Part shown: positions 53,844-62,800 of the stretch, piece after piece
Position numbering within the stretch: position 1 is the first letter of the stretch
Layout of the letters: each line of letters starts with the position of its first letter
NCBI GenBank assembly: GCA_947496355.1
Contig: CANMCO010000004.1
Location: forward strand, 124,001 to 188,000
Source: an uncultured Aquimarina sp.
GTDB taxonomy: Bacteria; Bacteroidota; Bacteroidia; Flavobacteriales; Flavobacteriaceae
Reading direction: 5' to 3'
Length of the DNA: 64,000 bases
Notes under the pieces: model-generated
The model's input: the letters and a program-made list of their open reading frames with translations, nothing else
The model's database searches: none
What the model was told of the DNA's origin: nothing
Position numbers and translations under genes: made by a program

Positions 53844-54659
53844 ATGTTTCCTATTAAGATCCTACCAAAATTCACCCTCATTATTTCATTTTGTATACTG
53901 TGTATTAATCCTATGGCTGCGCAAAAGCAGTTTACAGCCTTATTAATTACCGAAACTGCCGGTTGGCATCATGAATCTATACAAAATGGTGTAACGGCAA
54001 TAAATGAATTAGCCGTTACTCATAATTTTGAAGTAAGACGGCAACAAAATGCTATACCTATTACTACAGAGGGGTTAAAAGACATTGATGTGGTTATATT
54101 TCTAAGCACGACAGCAGATATTTTTGATGATAAAGAACAAACTGCCTTTGAAAAATATATACAATCTGGTAAAGGGTATGTGGGCATTCATGCGGCATCT
54201 GATACCGAATATAAATGGGAGTGGTACACCAAACTTGTAGGTAGAATGTTTCATATTCACCCAGTACAACAAACCGCAAAACTTAAAATCATAGATCATA
54301 ACTTTCCTGGGTTAGAACATTTTCCTGATACGCTCCTGTGGACAGACGAGTGGTATGAGTTTGGAGAAGAAAAAGTAGCAGATCTAAAGTATCTGGTAAC
54401 CGTTGATGAAACTACTTTTGACCCTAAGGTCACCTGGAAAAACAGAGACCCTGGTGCAAATGGCACTATGGTAGATCGTGTTGGAACGGGTATGGGAAAA
54501 TTTCACCCTATTTCATGGTATCATGAGTTTGACGGTGGTCGATCTTTTTACACAGCACTGGGTCATATAGAAAAAGTATATGAGAACCAATGGTTTTTAG
54601 ACCATTTATATGGTGGTATTTATTATGCTGCTACTGGTTTTGGAATTGAAAAGAAATAG
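53844..54659 (+). CDS. ThuA-domain secreted protein
   Basis: This 271-residue protein has a signal peptide (cleavage near MAAQK) and one ThuA domain with the typical TETAGWHHESI, YVGIHAASDTEYKWEWYTKLVG and WYHEFDGGRSFYTALGHIEK segments. ThuA of rhizobia acts in trehalose and sucrose use through 3-keto sugars. In Bacteroidota ThuA proteins often accompany DUF1080 and GMC genes, so this one may serve the keto-sugar operon at 250-8448 although it lies 45 kb away. It is exported, so it would act in the periplasm. Confidence 0.88.
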   Translation: MFPIKILPKFTLIISFCILCINPMAAQKQFTALLITETAGWHHESIQNGVTAINELAVTHNFEVRRQQNAIPITTEGLKDIDVVIFLSTTADIFDDKEQTAFEKYIQSGKGYVGIHAASDTEYKWEWYTKLVGRMFHIHPVQQTAKLKIIDHNFPGLEHFPDTLLWTDEWYEFGEEKVADLKYLVTVDETTFDPKVTWKNRDPGANGTMVDRVGTGMGKFHPISWYHEFDGGRSFYTALGHIEKVYENQWFLDHLYGGIYYAATGFGIEKK

Positions 54660-54741
54660 ATACTTTTACTACAATAGGATTACTTTCTTTTTTCAAGTTC
54701 GGTAACGATCAGTTTTTCGAGATCATTATATTGCTTATAAA

Positions 54742-55431
54742 CTATGCATTGGACTCACTTTTAGTAAATAATAATTTTCTAATTGCAGCCAATTGAGAAA
54801 GCAATACGATGGGCACAATTACTGCGGGTAACCACACAAATGGAAAATAGGTAACACCTATATTAGGTTGATCAAAAGCCAATTGCTGTAATGGAGTTTG
54901 TGCACTTAAAACGGCAATCGTTAAAATGTTTATTAATAAGACCAGGCAAAAAAAGTTCCAAAATAAAAGAAACCGCTCACCTAACGTCTTCTTCACAAAC
55001 ACCAAATAATAAACAATTGGTGCCGTAATACCAGAAATAATATCAAAGTTATACCCTTCGAAAGTCATATAGATCGGAATCAATCCATTTAAAAATACAG
55101 CATACAATACAACCTCTACAGGAATCCTAACCACATGCAATATTGTAAGCCATTTTAGATCCAATGCATCTATAAATTGTCTTCCCTTTTTATTAAAAAA
55201 CAGTACTACAACGATCAAAATAACTGGTCCAAGTAGAAAAATAAACCTTGGAGGAACTGTATCTACTTTTTGATAAAATCCCGATAATCCAAGAGCGCCA
55301 ACAATTATAGTCCAAATCAGAATGGCATATACCACTTTCTTATTGTTATTACTGGCTTTATAAAATAGCCAGATCGTTGCTATTGTAGTTAAAATGAATA
55401 CTAAAATTGTCAAAATTGATACGCTTTCCAT
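54742..55431 (-). CDS. Seven-helix membrane protein of unknown function
   Basis: This 229-residue protein has about seven hydrophobic segments spread from residue 5 to 220 and short charged loops. I recognise no family. It is one of three small membrane or regulatory genes in a row on the minus strand (with the DUF4199 and LuxR genes), each with a gap of about 100 bases. Function is unknown. Confidence 0.65.
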   Translation of the reverse strand: MESVSILTILVFILTTIATIWLFYKASNNNKKVVYAILIWTIIVGALGLSGFYQKVDTVPPRFIFLLGPVILIVVVLFFNKKGRQFIDALDLKWLTILHVVRIPVEVVLYAVFLNGLIPIYMTFEGYNFDIISGITAPIVYYLVFVKKTLGERFLLFWNFFCLVLLINILTIAVLSAQTPLQQLAFDQPNIGVTYFPFVWLPAVIVPIVLLSQLAAIRKLLFTKSESNA

Positions 55432-55538
55432 TGACTTGGGTTTTAAAATACAGTCAGTATCAAGATAGCTATATTTCTGTAAAGAAGCAATCTATTAATC
55501 ATTGTGATTGTAGTAGGGCATTTGTTGCATTGATAAGG

Positions 55539-56075
55539 TTATTTTACTCTTTTAGTCCTTAAAAACAACCCCAACAATAATGAAAACACGATCCCGGTGA
55601 TAAAATTACCAATAAACGAAAATTTTGCCTGTACACTTGTGCTATAATATTTTGTCTGCTCAGTAACTTTTTGTTGTATCTGTTCTGAAGTAAGATCTAA
55701 ACCCTTCATTTTTGATACAATTACTTCTACCATTTCCTGGTTATAGCTAGGATAGATTAACTCATAGAATATTACAGTAAAAACAACACCAACCAATCCT
55801 GTAGCTAAACTTGTATAGCATCCAATTTTCAGGGCTTCTGTAAATGTAAGTGTACCATTATTAAGTTTTTTAGTCTTTTTAAGTGCTATAAATATCCCAA
55901 TCAGTAGAAATATGTACAATGCAATAAATAGGATGGTGCCACCATACATCAAATTATCATTTTGCACCGATTCTGGACCTAACAAATTTAAAGCCAGTAG
56001 TACCAGCATCAATATGGTTCCTGCAAGTGCGATTAAACTTCCCGCTACAATCGAAATTTTAAGCTTTTCTTTCAT
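55539..56075 (-). CDS. DUF4199 membrane protein
   Basis: This 178-residue protein has four membrane helices and the DUF4199 pattern: GTLTFTEALKIGCYTSLATGLVGVVFTVIFYELIYP near the middle, then a charged helical loop and a last helix with IGNFITGIVFSLLLG. The family is common in Bacteroidota and has no known function. Confidence 0.85.
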   Translation of the reverse strand: MKEKLKISIVAGSLIALAGTILMLVLLALNLLGPESVQNDNLMYGGTILFIALYIFLLIGIFIALKKTKKLNNGTLTFTEALKIGCYTSLATGLVGVVFTVIFYELIYPSYNQEMVEVIVSKMKGLDLTSEQIQQKVTEQTKYYSTSVQAKFSFIGNFITGIVFSLLLGLFLRTKRVK

Positions 56076-56179
56076 TGTTTTCTTAGTTTGATTATACCCT
56101 GCAAAGATTCAATATTTGTTTTGGTATTTTTAAATAAACGGGGGTGGAAAAAAGGGTGGAAATGCATTATATCCTTTGT

Positions 56180-56584
56180 TTACAAGCTATATCTTTCTTT
56201 AATTTCTTTACGTCCTTTCACATCTAATTTCTTATAAATGTTATTTATGTGAGTTTTTATAGTTGATAATTCTACAAAAAGCGCGTTGGCGATTTCAACA
56301 TTCTTTTTTCCCTGGATAATTAGCTCAACTATTTCCTTTTCTCTGGGAGTGAGTGTATTTTCATTTGTGAGAGTTTGTTGATCAGGGGATCCTGATTGCC
56401 CCAAAATGATTCCGAAAGATAGTATCAAAGCAATGAAAGGAACCAATAGCAATGAATTGATATAATTTACCTGAACAAACCCATAATACGCAGAAAAGTA
56501 GAACACATTAAAAACCAAAACACAAATAACTATCAGCGTCGATATACCCAGCAAGAATTTATATTTTGAGAAGTATTGGATCAT
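56180..56584 (-). CDS. Membrane-anchored LuxR-type transcription regulator
   Basis: This 134-residue protein has two membrane helices in the first 55 residues and then a LuxR-type helix-turn-helix domain: LTPREKEIVELIIQGKKN, VELSTIKTHINNIYKKLDVK. It has no receiver domain. The DNA-binding part would be tethered at the inner face of the membrane, so the signal may be sensed in the membrane. A -7-like box TACCTTTG (minus strand, 56612-56619) lies just upstream. The target genes are unknown; the DUF4199 gene next door is a candidate. Confidence 0.85.
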   Translation of the reverse strand: MIQYFSKYKFLLGISTLIVICVLVFNVFYFSAYYGFVQVNYINSLLLVPFIALILSFGIILGQSGSPDQQTLTNENTLTPREKEIVELIIQGKKNVEIANALFVELSTIKTHINNIYKKLDVKGRKEIKERYSL

Positions 56585-56611
56585 GTTTATTTTTACTTCG
56601 ATATAGAATTA

Positions 56612-56619
56612 CAAAGGTA
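56612..56619 (-). promoter_or_regulatory. -7 box upstream of the LuxR-type gene
   Basis: The minus strand reads TACCTTTG, an exact TAnnTTTG match 28 bases before the start codon at 56584. No TTTG box is seen at the usual distance. Confidence 0.4.
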
Positions 56620-56689
56620 AAAACATTTCTTATATACATGAGTAAGGAACTTCTCCTAGATAGAAAGGTTACTTAGCAATTTCATATTG

Positions 56690-57895
56690 TTAATTCTTTG
56701 TTTCTATAATTTGCCCATTATGAATGTGTCTAATATTACCGTTATCATCTGGCCATAACTCTATATTATCAAATTGAACAGGAATACTACGTGAATAGTC
56801 GATAACTGCACTATTAGAAAGGTGAAAATGCAAATGTGGCTCTGTACTATTACCACTATGCCCTATATTGCCAATAGGTTGTCCCTTTTTAACACGATCT
56901 CCTTCTTTTAGCATTACGCTACCGGGTTTAAGATGCAAATAGTACGAATACTCATTATTGCTGTGCTCAATAATTACATAATTACCTGTGGTATACTTAA
57001 ACCCTTTTTGTAAAAGTTTTTGTTGATTCATCATCGTTCTGGATAAAAATTCTTCACTTGTTTCGGTAACTTGTTTTAAATTCTGGTCAGATTCTGTCAT
57101 CTCATTCATGGTTGAAACCACAACTCCATCTCCAATGCTAAATACAGGCTCACCATATGCATAATACTGCTCCAACTTATCTCCTTTTCCTGAATGTGAT
57201 TTATTACCCTCTCCTATTTTCACAAAATCGAAAGCAAATTCCTGAAGGGCACCCCATCTGTGATGACTAACCAAAGATGGTGTTCCAATAGCTACCCATC
57301 TCCCCGCAAGCGGAAGATCATAGGTGTTCTCTGATGTATGATTAATAACTCTTAGACTATTTTGTCCATGCATTGTTTTACCAACAGAATTTGTGGCTTT
57401 TACCTTTATATGTATAGAATCTGGTACTCTTTGAAAAAGCAAGGTGTTGTATGTACTAATTAACCCTTGATTCTCCTCAAGCATTTTATTTTCTGAAAAA
57501 GATATGTCACTCAGATATTTAGATGTTCTAAATTGAAAATCATAGAGTGCTAACACTCCCTGTTCTTTGTACATTTTAAATTTCTGTGATGTTTTAATTA
57601 AGCTGCTATCTTCGATACGCAATTTTTGCATCAGTTGCCCACCCTTATAAACATCTAACCATACTTCTTCTACAATTGCACGCTCTTTATTCAAATTAAC
57701 AATCGCCATATTTTGAATAACCGCGTTGTATAGATTTAATGGAGTTCCAACTCCTTTAATTTCATATACAAAAACAGTGTCTTTGGGTTCTATTCTAATC
57801 TCAAGTTGATTTGATTCTGAAACGACTTCACTGCTGCAACCAGCCAACATTATTAATAGTAAGAAAAATGAATAATATATTGATTTAACAGACAT
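56690..57895 (-). CDS. M23-family peptidase lipoprotein
   Basis: This 401-residue protein has a lipoprotein leader (LLIMLAGC, then SSEVVSESN) and an N-terminal domain of about 170 residues with a beta pattern I do not recognise. A C-terminal LytM/M23 metallopeptidase domain follows, with HHRWGALQEFAFDFV (His and Asp zinc ligands), a dGVVVSTM strand, YYLHLKPGSV, GDRVKKGQPIGNIGHSGNS and the closing HLHFHL. It probably cuts peptidoglycan cross-links in the periplasm, with lipid anchoring. All expected zinc ligands appear present. Confidence 0.88.
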   Translation of the reverse strand: MSVKSIYYSFFLLLIMLAGCSSEVVSESNQLEIRIEPKDTVFVYEIKGVGTPLNLYNAVIQNMAIVNLNKERAIVEEVWLDVYKGGQLMQKLRIEDSSLIKTSQKFKMYKEQGVLALYDFQFRTSKYLSDISFSENKMLEENQGLISTYNTLLFQRVPDSIHIKVKATNSVGKTMHGQNSLRVINHTSENTYDLPLAGRWVAIGTPSLVSHHRWGALQEFAFDFVKIGEGNKSHSGKGDKLEQYYAYGEPVFSIGDGVVVSTMNEMTESDQNLKQVTETSEEFLSRTMMNQQKLLQKGFKYTTGNYVIIEHSNNEYSYYLHLKPGSVMLKEGDRVKKGQPIGNIGHSGNSTEPHLHFHLSNSAVIDYSRSIPVQFDNIELWPDDNGNIRHIHNGQIIETKN

Positions 57896-58126
57896 AACTA
57901 TATATAAGATTTAGTTTTTTAATTTTCCTATTCTCTGTCCCTATTGTACCGTAAGTGATGCAATTCTATTTTTTTCAAACAACAGAAGTACAGTAGACCC
58001 TCTGAAGGTAAAATGACCTAATTCTCCCCTTTGTATACTTTTATCAGGGCATTAGGTTTAATTATCTATGTACTTATCTTATCACAGTAAAATAGGCCCC
58101 TATTTTATTGACAACCTCTCAATACT

Positions 58127-58552
58127 TTATCTTGATTTTGAGATGCGTGGTTTAATTCTAATAACTAAAAGATATGCAATACCTAATCCAATTACAGAAA
58201 ATATTATATCATTTGAGTCATAGACATTATTACCTCCCAAATTATGAACCTTAAACTCTTGTAGAATTACATAAATTGCCGATAAAAGTATGGCCAAAAT
58301 ATAAATCTGCTCTTCTTTAATTTGGTGTTTTGGTGGTATCCATTTATGATTAATAACTAGTCCTAGCATGGTTACTGTCATAACTCCAACAATAGCTTCA
58401 CAAAAATTCGGAAATGATAATAAAAAGAGTTTAAAAAATTCAGGATAATCATTCTTAAGAACATACGGTCTTATTGCCTTAAAGAATATGAAAGGAATAA
58501 ATATTCCTATTTGTATTCTTGCTAATTTTAATATATCCCCCATATTAAGCAT
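58127..58552 (-). CDS. Small membrane protein, possibly VanZ-like
   Basis: This 141-residue protein has four hydrophobic helices. The segment VYDSNDIIFSVIGLGIAYLL near the end has the D..D....N..G pattern seen in VanZ-like proteins, but the first part is not clearly similar. Starts at 58552 or 58543 are both possible. The gene is single; no resistance genes are near. The VanZ call is tentative. Confidence 0.6.
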   Translation of the reverse strand: MLNMGDILKLARIQIGIFIPFIFFKAIRPYVLKNDYPEFFKLFLLSFPNFCEAIVGVMTVTMLGLVINHKWIPPKHQIKEEQIYILAILLSAIYVILQEFKVHNLGGNNVYDSNDIIFSVIGLGIAYLLVIRIKPRISKSR

Positions 58553-58608
58553 ACTGCTCTATAATATTTAAACTTCTGTACCAAAATCCCATTACGGTCA
58601 CTCATTCT

Positions 58609-59046
58609 TTACACTCCTATATCCTCATTCCATAAATCTTTGTTGGATTGGATAAATGATTTCATTAGTTCTTTACAGCTGCTATCATCGGCTACTACAA
58701 CTTCAACACCTCTTTCTGCTAACAATTTCTCTTCTCCCAGGAAGGTCTCATTCTCACCAATTATTACTTTAGGAATTCCGTAGAGTAAAATTGTACCCGA
58801 GCACATGGGACAAGGTGATAAAGTAGTATATAAAACACATTCTTGATAAACACTTGCCGATTGTCTCCCTGCATTCTCGAGAGCATCCATTTCGCCATGT
58901 AGTATCACACTACCATTTTGCACTCTACGATTATGCCCCCGACCAATAATCTTTCCGTTATGAACAAGAACAGAGCCAATTGGTATTCCTCCTTCTGCAA
59001 GACCGGATTTAGCTTCATTAATAGCTTCTAAAAGAAATTCATCCAT
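58609..59046 (-). CDS. Cytosine deaminase of the yeast Fcy1 type
   Basis: This 145-residue zinc enzyme has HGEMDALE (His50 and Glu52) and PCPMC (Cys79 and Cys82), the full cytidine/cytosine deaminase zinc set. Further segments match my memory of yeast cytosine deaminase closely: EGGIPIGSVL, GRGHNRR, LYTTLSPC, GENETF, and the ending WNEDIG with Asp142 at the place of the cytosine-binding Asp. It should turn cytosine into uracil. It starts 12 bases after the DinB-like gene, so the two share a transcript. Guanine or nucleoside deamination is the alternative. Confidence 0.82.
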   Translation of the reverse strand: MDEFLLEAINEAKSGLAEGGIPIGSVLVHNGKIIGRGHNRRVQNGSVILHGEMDALENAGRQSASVYQECVLYTTLSPCPMCSGTILLYGIPKVIIGENETFLGEEKLLAERGVEVVVADDSSCKELMKSFIQSNKDLWNEDIGV

Positions 59047-59058
59047 GTTTTCTAATTT

Positions 59059-59532
59059 TTACATATTAGTTTGCTGAAGTATTTTTTTTATGAGTACAAT
59101 CTGCCCCAAATGATAATGGGAGTGCTCAATAATTCCGTGAATATTTCTGTAATAAATCCCGTATTTTTCTTCTGAAAAAAATTCCCAAAGGGTATCCTCT
59201 GGCAATTGCTCAATTAAGTTCGCAAAGTCTTCGGCATCGGTCCAAACTTTATTCAAAAAGTTCTCCCAATCTTCTTGCGAACTAATTGGCAGGTGATCAA
59301 AGCTATATTTATCCTTAATTTCAAGTTGCCCTCCTCGTAATACCTTGAGTACTCCACTTACAAAATAGTTAATATGATAAACGAGAGTTGCAATAGTATT
59401 AAAAGAATAGGCTTGCGTTGTAGCTTGTTGCCAGGTTACATCCTCTAGAGTATCTTTAAGGTTTGACCAGGTCCAGTTTCCCCCAAAATGAATTTCTCTA
59501 AAATGTTTTGCTATTTGCGTTGTGACCTTCAC
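59059..59532 (-). CDS. DinB-like protein (DUF1572 type)
   Basis: This 157-residue four-helix-bundle protein has LVYHINYFVSG near residue 48 and IEHSHYHLGQI near 138, the His pattern of the DinB/YfiT metal-binding fold. Members include thiol-dependent transferases, but most are uncharacterised. It precedes the deaminase gene by 12 bases. A second, different DinB protein is encoded at 59671-60168; they share only the fold pattern. Confidence 0.82.
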   Translation of the reverse strand: MKVTTQIAKHFREIHFGGNWTWSNLKDTLEDVTWQQATTQAYSFNTIATLVYHINYFVSGVLKVLRGGQLEIKDKYSFDHLPISSQEDWENFLNKVWTDAEDFANLIEQLPEDTLWEFFSEEKYGIYYRNIHGIIEHSHYHLGQIVLIKKILQQTNM

Positions 59533-59670
59533 GTTTTTAGTTTTTGCTTGTAATTATATAAATTTACAAAAGGTAATTATATAACTCAAATATAATGGAT
59601 TAAGTTCCACTAGGAAAAGAGATAGGTCTATATCTCTATTCACCTTCATTTGTTTAGACTTCTGGGTATA

Positions 59671-60168
59671 TTATTCACTATTCTTTATAACCTCTTCAGA
59701 TGTTAATCCAAAAATTGGCGGAGTTTTTACCTTCAACATTCCTAGGTATAGATATAACTGCCCCCGATGGTGTACTTCATGCTCTACCATAGCTCGTAAC
59801 CATTTCCAGATGGTAATTTCTATTCCTCCTGGTGTTTTGCATTTCTTATGAAGATTTTCTGTTCCTAACCTAGAAAATATCTTCATGGATTCGGAATTCA
59901 TTTGATTGTAAAACGAAATCGTTTCTTCATAACCTTTGGCGTATTCTATTCCGCAACCGTTATACAAACTAGGTTTAAACTTTACTGTTTCTGCATACAT
60001 ATACCTTTCTATCGTTGCTAGATGTCTTATGATATCTCCAATAGTAAACTTTCCTGCTTGATAGGTCCATTCTATATCTTCAGATGGAATATATTCAAAA
60101 AGTCGTCGAGTTCTATTTTTGATTTTAGAATAATACTCTAAAAAACTATCAATATCCTTGATTTCCAT
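59671..60168 (-). CDS. DinB-family protein
   Basis: This 165-residue protein has the DinB four-helix fold with IIRHLATIERYM near residue 49 and the closing MVEHEVHHRGQLYLYLGM, a typical His-rich metal site. Its function is unknown; thiol transferase or other metal-dependent activity is possible. It begins 12 bases after the acetyl-CoA synthetase stop codon, so it probably shares the acs transcript. Confidence 0.87.
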   Translation of the reverse strand: MEIKDIDSFLEYYSKIKNRTRRLFEYIPSEDIEWTYQAGKFTIGDIIRHLATIERYMYAETVKFKPSLYNGCGIEYAKGYEETISFYNQMNSESMKIFSRLGTENLHKKCKTPGGIEITIWKWLRAMVEHEVHHRGQLYLYLGMLKVKTPPIFGLTSEEVIKNSE

Positions 60169-60180
60169 TTTTGAATGTAA

Positions 60181-62088
60181 TTACAATGCCTTATCCATAA
60201 TCTCTTGTACCACTTCAGGGTTTAATAATGTACTTGTATCTCCTAAGTTGTTGGTATCTTTTGAAGCTATTTTACGTAAAATACGTCGCATAATCTTACC
60301 ACTACGAGTTTTCGGTAATCCTGGTACAAATTGTATTTTATCAAGCTTAGCAATGGGACCAATACGTTCTGTAATCTGTTGATTAACCTCTTTACTTAGA
60401 TTACCTCTATCACGATATTCACCAGTTTCTTTTAAAATCACAAATCCGTACAATGCATTTCCTTTAACATCATGTGGAAAACCAACAATGGCAGATTCTG
60501 CAACAGCGGGATGCTCATTAATAGCATCCTCAATAGGTGCTGTACCCAGGTTATGACCAGAAACAATAATTACATCATCTACTCTACCTGTGATTCTATA
60601 ATATCCTACTTCATCTCGCAGCGCACCATCACCCGTGAAGTATTTATTCTCAAAAGCCGAAAAATAGGTATCCTTAAAACGTTTATGATTACCCCAAATC
60701 GTTCTTGCCATAGATGGCCAAGGAAATTTGATACATAATCGCCCGTCAACCTGATTTCCTTTTATCTCTTGTCCGTTTTCATCCATTAAAGCAGGTTGGA
60801 TTCCTGGCATTGGTAAAGTTGCGTATGTAGGTTTCGTAGGTGTAGAATATGGTATAGGAGATATCATAATTCCTCCCGTTTCTGTTTGCCACCAGGTATC
60901 TACTATTGGCGATTTTTTATCCCCAACATGATCATTATACCAGTGCCATGCTTCTTCGTTAATAGGTTCTCCGACCGTTCCCAATACTTTTAGGCTAGAA
61001 AGATCACGATTAGTTACATAATCAAGGTTTTCTTTTGCCAAAGCCCTAATTGCCGTAGGAGCGGTATAAAACTGAGTTATTTTATGCTTTTGTACGATAT
61101 CCCAAAAACGCCCAAAATCGGGATATGATGGTACGCCTTCAAACATCACAGTTGTTGCTCCGTTGGCCAATGGACCATATACGATATAAGAATGACCTGT
61201 GATCCAACCAATATCTGCGGTACACCAATATATATCGTCTTCTTTATATTGAAATACATTTTTAAATGTATATGCAGTATATACCATATATCCCGCAGTG
61301 GTATGTAACATACCTTTTGGCATTCCTGTAGATCCCGAAGTATATAGAATAAACAAGGGATCTTCAGCATTCATAATTTCTGGGACACAATCTTTATACG
61401 CATCATCAAGTAATGGTTGTAACCAATGATCCCGATCACTTTTCATATTGATGTCAGAATTGATACGTTTTGCAACCAAAACGGTCTTTATTCCAGGACA
61501 ATTTTCTAGGGCTTCATCTACGATTCCTTTTAAATCAATAGTTTTAGCTCCTCTATATGATCCGTCTGAAGTAATGACCATTTTTGCTTCACAATCATTT
61601 ATTCGTGTTGATAATGCAGTAGCAGAAAATCCAGCAAAAACTACAGAATGCACAGCCCCAATTCTGGCACAAGCCAATACAGAAATTGCTAACTCAGGAA
61701 TCATCGGTAAATAGATACACACTCGATCTCCTTTACTAATACCCTGCTCTTTAAGTACATTTGCAAACTTACATACACGCTCATGTAATTGTTTGTATGT
61801 AATATGCTGGGCATCTTCACTTGGATCGTTGGGTTCAAAAAGAATGGCCGTTTTATGCCCCCTGTTACGCAAATGTCTATCGATACAGTTCTCTGTAATA
61901 TTTAATTGCGCACCTTCGAACCATTTGATTTCGGGTTTTGTAAAATCCCAGCTCAATACATTATCCCATTTTTTTCGCCACATGAAATGCTCCTCGGCAA
62001 CTTCTGCCCAAAAGGTTTCTGGATCTCGTACCGATTTTCGATACACTTGATAATATTCTTCTAGATGTTTTATGTGATAATTACTCAT
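60181..62088 (-). CDS. acs: Acetyl-CoA synthetase (AMP-forming)
   Basis: This 635-residue enzyme has the full family pattern: an opening acs domain, the AMP-binding motif YTSGSTGMPKGMLHTT near residue 252, WWQTETGGIM near 400, TGDGALRDEVGYYRITGRVDD near 500, and SGKIMRRILRKIA near the end with the Lys that is regulated by acetylation in other bacteria. It turns acetate, ATP and CoA into acetyl-CoA. It lies downstream of a small membrane protein, a response regulator and a sensor kinase on the same strand. That layout resembles the CbrA/acetate-response arrangement and suggests control by that kinase pair. Confidence 0.95.
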   Translation of the reverse strand: MSNYHIKHLEEYYQVYRKSVRDPETFWAEVAEEHFMWRKKWDNVLSWDFTKPEIKWFEGAQLNITENCIDRHLRNRGHKTAILFEPNDPSEDAQHITYKQLHERVCKFANVLKEQGISKGDRVCIYLPMIPELAISVLACARIGAVHSVVFAGFSATALSTRINDCEAKMVITSDGSYRGAKTIDLKGIVDEALENCPGIKTVLVAKRINSDINMKSDRDHWLQPLLDDAYKDCVPEIMNAEDPLFILYTSGSTGMPKGMLHTTAGYMVYTAYTFKNVFQYKEDDIYWCTADIGWITGHSYIVYGPLANGATTVMFEGVPSYPDFGRFWDIVQKHKITQFYTAPTAIRALAKENLDYVTNRDLSSLKVLGTVGEPINEEAWHWYNDHVGDKKSPIVDTWWQTETGGIMISPIPYSTPTKPTYATLPMPGIQPALMDENGQEIKGNQVDGRLCIKFPWPSMARTIWGNHKRFKDTYFSAFENKYFTGDGALRDEVGYYRITGRVDDVIIVSGHNLGTAPIEDAINEHPAVAESAIVGFPHDVKGNALYGFVILKETGEYRDRGNLSKEVNQQITERIGPIAKLDKIQFVPGLPKTRSGKIMRRILRKIASKDTNNLGDTSTLLNPEVVQEIMDKAL

Positions 62089-62099
62089 TGTGGTTGGTT

Positions 62100-62342
62100 T
62101 TATATTTTATTATTCTTCACTTTGTTATCATTTTTTTGTTTAAAAAGTCCAAACCAATTAGGATTTAGTACTTTTAATTTTATCAAAACCCATAAAATTA
62201 CTACAAAACACAAGCCTATAGTAATTGAGTTCATTGCACTTATTGAAGTTTCATTTTCTAGTTGAAACCGAATATATAATGAAACTATAGCATAGACACT
62301 TATTATGATGTCTGACACCAGTGGGGTGAATCTTACTTTCAT
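62100..62342 (-). CDS. Small two-helix membrane protein
   Basis: This 80-residue protein has two hydrophobic helices (about 8-26 and 40-60) and a Lys/Asn-rich tail. It lies 11 bases upstream of acs and 51 bases downstream of the response regulator, all on the same strand. I recognise no family. Small membrane partners of solute symporters occur in similar acetate clusters, but no such role can be shown. Confidence 0.6.
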   Translation of the reverse strand: MKVRFTPLVSDIIISVYAIVSLYIRFQLENETSISAMNSITIGLCFVVILWVLIKLKVLNPNWFGLFKQKNDNKVKNNKI

Positions 62343-62393
62343 CTGTATATTTTTAAATTAAACAATAGTTATTTGTGCACAACTTCAAAAATG

Positions 62394-62756
62394 TTAATTC
62401 AACAATTCATTTATTTCTGAAACTAGTTTTTTTACTGAAAATGGTTTAGTTAAATATTTATCCGCTCCCATTTGCAATCCTTTTTCAATATCCGCTACTT
62501 TGTTCTTTGCCGAAAGAAATACTACTTTAGTATCCCTGAGATTTATATTATTCTTTATCTGTTTTAAAGTTTCATATCCATCTACATTTGGCATCATAAT
62601 ATCCAACAATATCACGTCAGGTATTTTATCTTCGGCTATTTGTATTGCTTCCCCTCCATCTCTAGCGATATACACTTCAAAACTTTTTTTCTTAAAAGCA
62701 TATTCCAGAGACATTACAATATTAGGTTCATCGTCTACAATTAGTATTTTTTTCAT
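62394..62756 (-). CDS. Receiver-only response regulator
   Basis: This 120-residue receiver domain is canonical: ILIVDDEPNIV at the start, the phosphoacceptor Asp in LLDIMMPN, FLSAKN with Ser, and TKPFS with Lys. It has no output domain. It lies 44 bases downstream of the sensor kinase and upstream of acs, so it is the kinase's likely partner, though without a DNA-binding part it must act on another protein. Confidence 0.92.
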   Translation of the reverse strand: MKKILIVDDEPNIVMSLEYAFKKKSFEVYIARDGGEAIQIAEDKIPDVILLDIMMPNVDGYETLKQIKNNINLRDTKVVFLSAKNKVADIEKGLQMGADKYLTKPFSVKKLVSEINELLN

Positions 62757-62800
62757 AGTTGTAATAATTTCTTCTTCAATGGGGTTAACTTTGGTTGTTT

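Noticed and set aside
58127..58552. Glycopeptide resistance gene vanZ
   Set aside because: Only a weak VanZ-like pattern is present and no van genes are near; a general small membrane protein is the safer call.
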